Source: JBCCGI01 sp039029355 (lineage in GTDB: Bacteria > Planctomycetota > UBA1135 > GCA-002686595). Taken from it: a stretch of 41,016 bases of DNA. The notes under the pieces were generated by a model that was not told where the DNA came from, did not search any database, and saw only the letters and a program-made list of their open reading frames with translations. Where the stretch lies: NCBI GenBank assembly GCA_039029355.1, contig JBCCGI010000071.1, positions 1 to 41,016 on the forward strand, read 5' to 3'. Below are positions 30,982 through 38,233 of this stretch, in pieces. The position numbers and the translations under genes were made by a program. Position 1 is the stretch's first letter. Each line of letters opens with the position of its first letter.

Positions 30982-33324
30982 TCACCGCACGGCTCCGCCG
31001 GCGTAGCCGATGCGCTCCAGCTCCTCGAGCAGCGCCGGGTCGAGCACGGCGCCGGCCGCGGCGTCGGTGACGCGCGCCGCCTGCCCGCGGGCCTGCTCGC
31101 GCTCGAGGCGCGCCCGCAGCCGCGCCGCGACGTCGGGGTGCTCGGCGGAGACCTCGCGCAGCTCGTCGGGGTCGGCCCGCAGGTCGAACAGCTCGTAGCG
31201 CGGCCCGCCCAGCTCCTCCTCGACGAGCCGCGCGATCGCGGCGGATTCTGCGAGCCGCCCGCCCTCGCGCGTCGCGGCGCGGCGCTCCTCGTCGAGCCGC
31301 GCCCGCACGCGTTCGCGCGCGTCCTCGGAGAGCGCGGGGTGCGCCATGGCGGCCTCCGGCGGCGCGGTCCACGGCCGGCTCTCGATCAGCTTCCAGCGGC
31401 CGTCGATCACCGAGCTCTGGGTCTGTGCGCCGCCCTCGGCGAACACCGCCTGGGCGCGCAGCTCCACGCCGTCGAAGAGGCCGGCGAGCGAGCGCCCGTG
31501 CAGCCGCTCGTCGGGCGCGAGGTCGGCGACCGCGAGCAGCGTCGGGAAGAGGTCGACCAGCTGCACCGGCTCGGCCACGCGCATCCCACCGCCGGTGCCC
31601 CAGGGGAGCCGGATCAGGAGCGGCACGTGGAGGTTCTCCTCGTAGAGCACGCCGTGCCCGAAGAGGAAGTCGTGCTGGGTCATCGACTCGCCGTGGTCGG
31701 CGCTGAAGATCACGATCGCACGGTCGAGCAGCCCGCGCCCGCGGAGGCGCTCCAAGAGCTCGTCCAGCGCCGCGTCCATCGACAGGATCTCCTCGTCGTA
31801 GGCGGCGCGCAGCGGCTCGACGGGGAGCGAGTCGGGCAGCGCGCCGTCGGGCACGGCGCCGCGCGCGATCGCGTGCGGGATGCTGCCGAAGAGCGAGCTT
31901 CCCGGCGGAGCGACGGGGCGCGTCTCCGACAGGTCGAGCCCATCGGAGAAGGCGCCGCGGTGGGGGCTGCGCGCGGCGTACGGCCCGTGCGGTTCGGTGG
32001 ACTGGAGCAGCAGGAACCAGGGCTCCGTCTGCGCGGCGTCGCCGAGCTCTTCCAGCCACGCGAGCCCGTCGACCGCGCGGCCCGGCAGGCCGGGGCCGTC
32101 CTCGGGGCCGCGCCAGGTGTCGAAGCCGCGCCCGAGTCCAAGCGCATCGACCTCGAACCACGGGTTCTCCCAGAAGGCCGCGGTGCGGTAGCCGCCGGCG
32201 CGCAGGCGCTCGGCGAGCGAGAAGCAGGCCGGGGACAGCCGGTGCTTCTCCCACGACTGCAGCGCGTGCGTCGGCTTGGGGCGGCCCTTTGCGTCGAGCG
32301 GCGGATCGAGCGTGTGCGCGCCGGGGTAGAGCCCCGAGAGCTGCGAGAGGTAGCTCGGCACGGTCCAGGGTGCGTTGGACCAGCAGCGCTCGAACACGAT
32401 CGACTCGGCCGCCAGCCGCTCGAGCGTCGGCGCGGTCTCGCGCCCGTAGCCGAAGAGCGGGAGGTGGCGCGCGGCCAGCGTGTCGATGCTGACGAACAGG
32501 ATCGGCGGCGGCGACGTCGGGCGCTCGGTCTCGAGCGCGAGCACGCTCAGGCGCAGCGGCATCGCGCTCTCCGCGGACCACGACAGGCGCGCGGCGACCG
32601 GGCCGTCGGCGGGCGGTAGGAGGAGTTCGGCGGTCACGCGCCCCGCGCTGCTGGACGACGTCGCGGCACGCTCGCCGATCGCCAGCGACACCTCGCCCTC
32701 GCCCTCGCCGAGCAGCACGAGTCGCGCCGGGCCGCGGGACTCGACCAGCCACGTCGCCGCGGCGCCCGGGTCGAGGCGCAGCAGTGGCGCTCCCCTCATC
32801 CCCGTCGGCTCGAGCTCGACGCGCGCCGGGCGGCCGTAGGTCACCTCGGCGAGCCCGAAGCCGCGCCCTTCGGGCGAGCTGAGCTCCAGCGTGTTCTCGC
32901 CCGCGACCCAGCCGCCACACCGCAGCCGGCCGGCGTCCGGGCCGGTGGTCAACCGGCCGACCTCGGCGCCGTTGAGCCGTACCGCGAGCTCGAGCGCGCC
33001 GCGCGCCGCTTCGCCGGCGAGCGCGGCGCGGACTTCGAGCGTGCGCTCGCCGCCGGTCAGCGCCGGGAGCGCCAGTCCGCAGCGGCCCGACGGCACCGGT
33101 ACGAAGAGCGCCCCGTCGAGCTCGACCGGCCGCGCGCCGAGCCCCGACCGCGCCCGCGCGCCGAAGCCCTTCTCCGGCGTCGGCGCGAGGACGCCGGGTT
33201 CCTCCTCGACGCGGTCCGGCGCGCGGTGCAGCAGGCTGCGCGACGCGCCGGCGACGAAGGGCTCGTCCGCGCAGCCGGCCAGGGCCGGCAGGACCAGAAG
33301 AAGGAGGAAGGCGGTCGCCCGCAT
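30982..33324 (-). CDS. Second sulfatase-superfamily lipoprotein, Thr nucleophile
   Basis: The 780-residue protein has a lipoprotein signal peptide ending L-A-G-C (Cys18), a beta-rich N-terminal region, and a sulfatase/alkaline phosphatase-superfamily domain with V-S-I-D-T-L at its start and F-S-A-D-H-G-E-S-M later. The signature position reads T321-V-P-S-Y instead of C/S-x-P-x-R, again removing the formylglycine precursor and the Arg. The C-terminal L-E-R-I-G-Y matches the downstream lipoprotein's L-D-A-L-G-Y. Both proteins should face the periplasm or cell surface and cleave or transfer phosphate or sulfate esters; actual sulfatase activity is doubtful. Start ATG 33324. Confidence 0.83.
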   Translation of the reverse strand: MRATAFLLLLVLPALAGCADEPFVAGASRSLLHRAPDRVEEEPGVLAPTPEKGFGARARSGLGARPVELDGALFVPVPSGRCGLALPALTGGERTLEVRAALAGEAARGALELAVRLNGAEVGRLTTGPDAGRLRCGGWVAGENTLELSSPEGRGFGLAEVTYGRPARVELEPTGMRGAPLLRLDPGAAATWLVESRGPARLVLLGEGEGEVSLAIGERAATSSSSAGRVTAELLLPPADGPVAARLSWSAESAMPLRLSVLALETERPTSPPPILFVSIDTLAARHLPLFGYGRETAPTLERLAAESIVFERCWSNAPWTVPSYLSQLSGLYPGAHTLDPPLDAKGRPKPTHALQSWEKHRLSPACFSLAERLRAGGYRTAAFWENPWFEVDALGLGRGFDTWRGPEDGPGLPGRAVDGLAWLEELGDAAQTEPWFLLLQSTEPHGPYAARSPHRGAFSDGLDLSETRPVAPPGSSLFGSIPHAIARGAVPDGALPDSLPVEPLRAAYDEEILSMDAALDELLERLRGRGLLDRAIVIFSADHGESMTQHDFLFGHGVLYEENLHVPLLIRLPWGTGGGMRVAEPVQLVDLFPTLLAVADLAPDERLHGRSLAGLFDGVELRAQAVFAEGGAQTQSSVIDGRWKLIESRPWTAPPEAAMAHPALSEDARERVRARLDEERRAATREGGRLAESAAIARLVEEELGGPRYELFDLRADPDELREVSAEHPDVAARLRARLEREQARGQAARVTDAAAGAVLDPALLEELERIGYAGGAVR

Positions 33325-33349
33325 CGCTCCGATCCTACGGCCCGCGCCC

Positions 33350-33391
33350 CCGCGCCGCACGGCGTCAGTCCCGCGCCGCACGGCGTCAGTC
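33350..33391. repeat. 21-bp perfect tandem duplication spanning a stop codon
   Basis: Two identical 21-bp units, 33350-33370 and 33371-33391, carry the end of the propeller lipoprotein gene. Because 21 is a multiple of three, the duplication gives a second in-frame TGA 21 bases after the first. Each unit holds a small CGCC/GGCG hairpin that may assist termination. Confidence 0.85.
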
Positions 33392-35698
33392 GACGGGGAG
33401 GAGGAGCTTGAAGACCTCGCTGACCGTGACGAACACCACGTAGTCCTGCTGCGAGCCGTCCGGCAGCTCGAAGCTCTCGACGCGGCAGTCGCTGGTGTGC
33501 CCGCCGCCCGGGCTCTGCCAGGCGGAGAGGAAGAGCGGCGCGGTCGGGGTCGACACGTCGATGGTGTAGAGCCGCCCGAGCGAGCCGCACGCGAAGAGCC
33601 GCTTGCCGTCGGCGGAGAGCCGCACCTTGTTGACGACCTGGAAGTCCGCCGGTACGCCGGGGCTCTCGGCGTTGAGCACCGCGAGCGGCTCTTCCGCGAC
33701 CTGCCCCGACTGCGGGTCGAAGGCGTACACCGCGACCGCCGAGGTCCCGGGCGCGCCGCGCAGCCCGACGAACAGGTGCTCGCCACCGGGCGCGAGGCCG
33801 CGGACCGCGCGCAGCTTGTCGTCGCCGCCCGTGACGTCGACGACGTCCACGACCGGCAGCGCGCCCGGCAGGGCCGCCAGGTCGACGACGAAGAAGGCGC
33901 CGACGCCGCCGACGAAGGCCCAGCGGTCCTGCAGCGCGATGTTGCTCGTGATCGGCTTCTCGACGCCCTCGGGGGGCGCGACGGGCGCCGTGATCGCGGT
34001 CCACTGGAAGCCGCCGCGGGGCGCGCTCGCGTGACCGGACGGCGCCGCGCCTGGGACGGGCGCGCCGAGGTCGAAGTCGCCGGGGTGGTAGCGGGCGGCC
34101 TCCAGGTAGTAGCGTCGGTCGGCGGCGACCCCGGTCGTCGACTGGGCCGTCAGGTCGGCCAGCACGTAGCGCGTGCCGTCGGGCGCGGTATAGACCTCGA
34201 CGGCGTTGTTGTAGAAGACGTTGGGGTAGGAGCTCGGGATCGCCACCGCCGGACCCGGGTCCGGCGCGCTCGCGCTGACGGCGTGCGCGTCGAAGCCGCC
34301 GTTGCCGCGCGCCACGACGAGCGCGCTGGCCGCGCCGGCGTCGAGCAGCGTCGCGTCCTCGGTGGAGTGCGTCGCGGGCTGGTACGACACGCCGCCCGCG
34401 CTCGGGAAGTGCCCGCCGACAAGCGCCGGGCTCGCCGGGTCGCCGACGTCGTAGCGCACGACGCCGGAGAAGGTCGTGAGGTACAGCGAGCGCCAGGCGG
34501 GCGCGTGCACCGCGGCGTCGCAGCCGATCCACCACCAGCCGGCCTCGGACAGCGCCGGCGCGTCGTCGGTGACGTGGAAGGTCCGCAGCGGGAAGGGGTG
34601 CGGGAGGTTCTCCAGCGACCAGAGCCGTTCGCCGAGGGCGTAGGGGGCGACGACCATCGTCAGGCGGCTCTCCAGGAAGCTCGCCTCGGCCGCGCCGAGC
34701 AGCTCGCCGGTCTCGGCCTGCACCTTGGCCAGGCGCGCGTCGGTCGCGACGAGCACGTGGCGCCGGTCGACGTCCCAGGCCAGGTGGTGCGCCGCCAGGT
34801 CGCTGGGGTCGTCCGGGTTGGCGAGGTGGATCCAATCGACCTGCGGGTAGGGGCCGGCGGGGTCGGTGACGTCGAGGCGCGCGACGTAGGGCTGCGCTGC
34901 CAGATGTTGCCCGCGTTGGCCGCCCGCGACCCAGGCCAGGTCGCGCCCGCTCGCGGGGTCGGGCTGCACCAGCACGTCCTCGACCTCGGCCTCGGGGTGG
35001 TCGTCGCCGGTCGGGAACCAGACCGGGCCGAAGGCCGGCGCGGCGAAGCCTCCGGGGGCGTCCGCGTCGAGCACAGCGAGCGCGTGTACCGCGCGCTCGT
35101 CGACCAACATCTGCCCGATCAGGACGCCGCGCGGCTCGCCTTCGACGCCGACGTAGGCCCGCACGGCCGAACCGTGGAGCAGCTCGGCGGGGATCGCGAG
35201 CTCGGCCCGCACCTCGGCGCCGGACGCGTCGAGCGCGAGCAGGAACACGCGGTCGGTCGCCAGCACGAACGCGATCCCCGGCGCCACCGCGACGTCGCGC
35301 AGCAGCGCATCGTCGGGCGCGGTCCACAACAGGTCGTCGAGCGCCGCGGGCGCGCTGCGCCGGTAGAGCCGCGCGTCGTCGAGGACGTAGAGCGCGCCCG
35401 CGCCGTCGAGCTCGACCGCCTGCAGCGTGGTGGGGTAGGTCTCTTCGAGCTGCGGGAGCCGCTCCAACGTCGCCCCGTCGAGCGCCGCGAGCCGCCGGCC
35501 CTGGGCGATCCAGACCGTCGCGGCGTCCGCGGCGAGGTCGCGCGAGGCGCCGTCGTCGAGCACCGCGACTTCGGTGGGGGGCGTGCCGGTCGACGGAGCG
35601 CTGCTGCCGCCGCTCCCGCCAGCGCAGGCGCTGACGACGGCCAGGCCGACTGCGAGGATTCCGTGGGCGGGCGTTGCGCTCCGTGCTGCCGCGATCAC
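33386..35698 (-). CDS. Lipoprotein with beta-propeller (LVIVD/quinoprotein-like) fold
   Basis: The 770-residue protein starts at GTG 35698, eight bases after AAGGAG, with a signal peptide ending V-V-S-A-C, a lipobox that predicts lipidation at that Cys, followed by a Gly/Ser/Thr-rich linker. The rest consists of repeated beta-strand blocks such as L-Y-V-L-D-D, A-W-D-V-D and V-V-R-Y-D-V-G-D-P, typical of seven- or eight-bladed propellers; no cofactor ligands are recognised. It ends in K-L-L-L-P-V-D within a tandem DNA repeat. The gene is divergent from the subtilase, and both are exported, so they may be co-regulated through the dyad between them. Confidence 0.75.
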   Translation of the reverse strand: MIAAARSATPAHGILAVGLAVVSACAGGSGGSSAPSTGTPPTEVAVLDDGASRDLAADAATVWIAQGRRLAALDGATLERLPQLEETYPTTLQAVELDGAGALYVLDDARLYRRSAPAALDDLLWTAPDDALLRDVAVAPGIAFVLATDRVFLLALDASGAEVRAELAIPAELLHGSAVRAYVGVEGEPRGVLIGQMLVDERAVHALAVLDADAPGGFAAPAFGPVWFPTGDDHPEAEVEDVLVQPDPASGRDLAWVAGGQRGQHLAAQPYVARLDVTDPAGPYPQVDWIHLANPDDPSDLAAHHLAWDVDRRHVLVATDARLAKVQAETGELLGAAEASFLESRLTMVVAPYALGERLWSLENLPHPFPLRTFHVTDDAPALSEAGWWWIGCDAAVHAPAWRSLYLTTFSGVVRYDVGDPASPALVGGHFPSAGGVSYQPATHSTEDATLLDAGAASALVVARGNGGFDAHAVSASAPDPGPAVAIPSSYPNVFYNNAVEVYTAPDGTRYVLADLTAQSTTGVAADRRYYLEAARYHPGDFDLGAPVPGAAPSGHASAPRGGFQWTAITAPVAPPEGVEKPITSNIALQDRWAFVGGVGAFFVVDLAALPGALPVVDVVDVTGGDDKLRAVRGLAPGGEHLFVGLRGAPGTSAVAVYAFDPQSGQVAEEPLAVLNAESPGVPADFQVVNKVRLSADGKRLFACGSLGRLYTIDVSTPTAPLFLSAWQSPGGGHTSDCRVESFELPDGSQQDYVVFVTVSEVFKLLLPVD

Positions 35699-35706
35699 CG
35701 GGCGAT

Positions 35707-35712
35707 CTCCTT
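35707..35712 (-). promoter_or_regulatory. Shine-Dalgarno fixing the GTG start at 35698
   Basis: AAGGAG on the minus strand, eight bases before GTG. It settles a start where no ATG is available near the signal peptide. Confidence 0.65.
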
Positions 35713-35734
35713 CTAAGTCTCTCGTGGGGGAGGA

Positions 35735-35755
35735 GAGCACGCCTGCCGCGTGCTC
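35735..35755 (-). promoter_or_regulatory. Leader hairpin of the propeller lipoprotein gene
   Basis: GAGCACGC (35735-35742) pairs perfectly with GCGTGCTC (35748-35755) around a five-base loop. It lies 22 bases upstream of the ribosome site of the minus-strand gene. The arm sequence recurs in the hairpin at 37932-37971 (GGGAGCACG/CGTGCTCCC). Confidence 0.4.
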
Positions 35756-35838
35756 GGGAGACGACGCGACGCTAACCCATCGCGCGCCGGCGGGCGATCG
35801 ATTTGCCCAGCCGAAACCGCGCGCGGCGCGGCGTGCGC

Positions 35839-35861
35839 TTTCGAACGCATGCTGTTCGAAA
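35839..35861. promoter_or_regulatory. Operator-like dyad TTTCGAAC-N7-GTTCGAAA
   Basis: An 8-bp perfect inverted repeat with a 7-base spacer whose core GCATGC is itself palindromic. Its size and symmetry suit a dimeric transcription factor, and its place between divergent exported-protein genes suits shared control. No regulator gene lies beside it. Confidence 0.45.
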
Positions 35862-35993
35862 CGCGTGCTGAACGAGAAAAGTCCCCTCCGCTGCCCCCGC
35901 GGCCGGCCGCAACGCCCGAGCCGGGATAGGATCGCTTGGAGTCCCGCGCGGCGTATTCGGTGTATCGGGGCGCCGCGGCCTTCCATCCGGAAA

Positions 35994-35999
35994 AAGGAG
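35994..35999 (+). promoter_or_regulatory. Shine-Dalgarno supporting the TTG start at 36008
   Basis: AAGGAG lies eight bases before TTG 36008. The farther in-frame TTG 35936 and GTG 35960 have weaker or no sites. Confidence 0.5.
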
Positions 36000-36007
36000 T
36001 CCTCATA

Positions 36008-37921
36008 TTGCTTTGCCCCCTCCTCGCCACACTCCTCCTCCCGCTCTCGCCAGGTTCCGAGACCGAGGCGAAAATCCACCCCGCGCTCCGCCAGGAGCTG
36101 GCCGAGGCGAGTGACGAAGCCCGCATGTATCGCGTCTACGCGGTGCTCGACGAGCAGCTCTCGCTGCACGAGCTGCTCGAAGAGAAGGTCGGGCGCTTCC
36201 CGCGCGGCGAGCGCCAGCGCGCCGTGTCCGCGCGGCTGAAGGGCTTCGCGGACGCGAGTCAGGTCGACGTGCTCGCGCTGCTCGACACGCTGCGCGAAGC
36301 GGGCGAGGTCGACCGGGTGCAGCAGCTTTGGGCCGCCAACGCGGTGATCTTCCGCGCCACGCCCGCGGCCCTCGCCGCGGTCGCCGAGCTGCCCGAGGTA
36401 GCTCGCATCGGCTGGGATCCCGAGCGCGACGCGTCGGCCTACCAGGACATCCTCGCGGCGTGCCCGCCGCCGGCTCCCGCCGCGGGTGGCCCGACCGCCG
36501 AACCCAACCTGGTCGAACTGCAGGCGCCCGACCTGTGGGGCCTTGGCTACCGCGGCCAGAACATCGCGCTGCTCAACATCGACAGCGGCGTCGACTACAA
36601 CAACCCCGACCTTGCGGGGAGGATCTGGAGCAACCCGGCCGACCCGGTGGACGGCGTCGACAACGACGGCAACGGCTACGTCGACGACCACTTGGGCTGG
36701 GACTTCATGGAGAACGACAACGACCCCTTCCCCGGGCTCGGGTTCTTCGGAGGCACCGACACCCACGGCACGAACACGGCCGGGATCATGGTCGGCGACG
36801 GCAGCTCGGGCGGCAAGCTGACCGGCATGGCGCCGCGGGCGGAGATGGCGATCGCGCGCGTGAACGGCGAGACCGAGCACTGGCTTGCCATGCAGTACTC
36901 GCTCAGCACGGCGATGGACTGCTCGTCGTCGTCGTACTCCTACAAGTGGCTCATCTTCCCGAAGCCCGACTACCACATGCACCGCCAGCTCCAGGACATG
37001 CTGCTGGCGGCGGGCATCATCCACGCCAACTCGATCGGCAACCAGGGCGGCGATCCGAGCTTCCCGATTCCGTTCCAGATCTCGGCCCCGGGCCTGTCGC
37101 CCTCGCCCTGGCGGCACCCGCAGCAGACGCAGGTCGACGGCGGCGTCTCCGGCGCGATGGGCTGCGGCGCGGTCACGATCGGCGGCGGCTTCTATTCGTT
37201 CTCGAGCCACGGCCCCTCGGCCTGGGAGAACGTCTCCAGCTACGACGCGGGCTACCTCGGGTCGCAGGACCCCGCGTACTGGGACTATCCCGTCGGCGGC
37301 TTCGGCGGCTCGCTGCAGGGACTGCTTAAGCCCGACGTGGTGTGCCCGACCGACGTGCAGACGACCACCGTCGGCGGCGGCTACATCAGCTTCGGCGGGA
37401 CCTCGGCCGCGACGCCGCACCTCGGCGGCTCGTTTGCGCTCCTGCTCTCGGTGAACCCGAACGCCGAGCCGCGCCACATCAGCCAGGCGCTGCAGGTCAC
37501 CGCGCTCGACCTGGGCACGCCGGGCAAGGATGAGCTCTACGGTGCGGGCGAAGTCCAGGTGCGCGACGCCGCCCTGCGGCTGATCCACCTGATCAAGGTC
37601 GACGACGTCCAGCCGCACCTCGGCGACACCGTGACCGCGAGCGTGTCGGGCAACCCGGGCGCGCTCTTCCTGTCGATCTACGGCTTCCAGCCGGGCATCA
37701 CGGTCGCGCCGGGCTTCACGCTCGACCTCGCGCCGCCGTTCTTCGTGCTGATGTCCGGCAACCTCGACCCGCAGGGCGAGGCGCAGGTGTCGTTCCAGGT
37801 GCCCGCCACGCCGACGCTGATCGGGACGCAGGTGCTGCTGCAGTCCGGTGAGGACGACTCGGCCGGAGCGACCGGCCAGATCCTGATCTCGACCCTCGAG
37901 AGCTTCCTGATCCAGAGCTGA
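36008..37921 (+). CDS. Secreted subtilisin-like serine protease (S8 family)
   Basis: From TTG 36008 the protein has 637 residues. A hydrophobic leader (L-L-A-T-L-L-L-P-L) is followed by a propeptide-like region (about 25-150), then the peptidase domain with the complete triad: D192 in N-I-D-S-G-V-D, H253 in D-T-H-G-T, and S466 in G-T-S-A-A-T-P-H, plus oxyanion N345. An inserted D-N-D-G-N-G-Y-V-D-D segment, probably calcium-binding, is common in exported bacterial subtilases. The last 100 residues form the C-terminal module shared with other secreted proteins here. The short n-region has little positive charge; earlier starts at 35936 or 35960 would add Arg and Lys, so the start remains open. 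The locus is divergent from the propeller lipoprotein. Confidence 0.88.
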   Translation: MLCPLLATLLLPLSPGSETEAKIHPALRQELAEASDEARMYRVYAVLDEQLSLHELLEEKVGRFPRGERQRAVSARLKGFADASQVDVLALLDTLREAGEVDRVQQLWAANAVIFRATPAALAAVAELPEVARIGWDPERDASAYQDILAACPPPAPAAGGPTAEPNLVELQAPDLWGLGYRGQNIALLNIDSGVDYNNPDLAGRIWSNPADPVDGVDNDGNGYVDDHLGWDFMENDNDPFPGLGFFGGTDTHGTNTAGIMVGDGSSGGKLTGMAPRAEMAIARVNGETEHWLAMQYSLSTAMDCSSSSYSYKWLIFPKPDYHMHRQLQDMLLAAGIIHANSIGNQGGDPSFPIPFQISAPGLSPSPWRHPQQTQVDGGVSGAMGCGAVTIGGGFYSFSSHGPSAWENVSSYDAGYLGSQDPAYWDYPVGGFGGSLQGLLKPDVVCPTDVQTTTVGGGYISFGGTSAATPHLGGSFALLLSVNPNAEPRHISQALQVTALDLGTPGKDELYGAGEVQVRDAALRLIHLIKVDDVQPHLGDTVTASVSGNPGALFLSIYGFQPGITVAPGFTLDLAPPFFVLMSGNLDPQGEAQVSFQVPATPTLIGTQVLLQSGEDDSAGATGQILISTLESFLIQS

Positions 37922-37931
37922 GCCGGCGCCG

Positions 37932-37971
37932 GGGAGCACGGGGCTCGACACGCGTCGCGCGGCGTGCTCCC
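37932..37971 (+). terminator. Hairpin after the subtilase gene
   Basis: GGGAGCACG (37932-37940) pairs with CGTGCTCCC (37963-37971) across a 22-base loop, and GGCGCC copies at 37925-37930 and 37975-37980 could extend the structure. It lies between the subtilase stop and the small membrane protein's ATG, so it may terminate transcription or limit expression of the small gene. Confidence 0.5.
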
Positions 37972-37980
37972 ATCGGCGCC

Positions 37981-38232
37981 ATGGTCATCGGACTGCTCTG
38001 GCTCTTCCTGGGCGTGGCCTGGTGGGCCCTCGCGGTCGGCAGCCTGATCTACGTCGGCCGCCGCGCTCCCCACGGGCGGCGGCTGCCGGCGGTCGCCGGG
38101 CTCGCCGCCGCCGAGGGGGCGTTCGTCTGGGGCACTTCGTTCGTCCCCCTGATCGCGATCTGGGTCTGGACGCCGATGACCTTCGTCGCCGTCTTTCCGT
38201 TTGCGGTCGCGTACGCGTTCGCGACCGGCTGA
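37981..38232 (+). CDS. Small multi-helix membrane protein
   Basis: The 83-residue product has a hydrophobic helix at about 3-26 (G-L-L-W-L-F-L-G-V-A-W-W-A-L), a basic loop (R-R-A-P-H-G-R-R), and one or two further hydrophobic segments to the C-terminus. No family is recognised. ATG 37981 has no visible ribosome site and sits at the foot of a hairpin, so expression may be low or translated from an alternative message. The stop codon lies one base from the stop of the convergent FG-GAP gene. Confidence 0.5.
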   Translation: MVIGLLWLFLGVAWWALAVGSLIYVGRRAPHGRRLPAVAGLAAAEGAFVWGTSFVPLIAIWVWTPMTFVAVFPFAVAYAFATG

Positions 38233-38233
38233 G

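Larger units (their letters stand above)
35699..36007. promoter_or_regulatory. Divergent intergenic region (309 bases)
   Basis: This gap between the propeller lipoprotein and subtilase genes holds ribosome sites at both edges (minus strand at 35712-35707, plus strand at 35994-35999), a hairpin at 35735-35755 in the minus-strand leader, and a perfect dyad at 35839-35861. Unambiguous -35/-10 boxes are not visible. Part of it (35936 onward) is open in the subtilase frame but seems to lie upstream of the real start. Confidence 0.5.
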
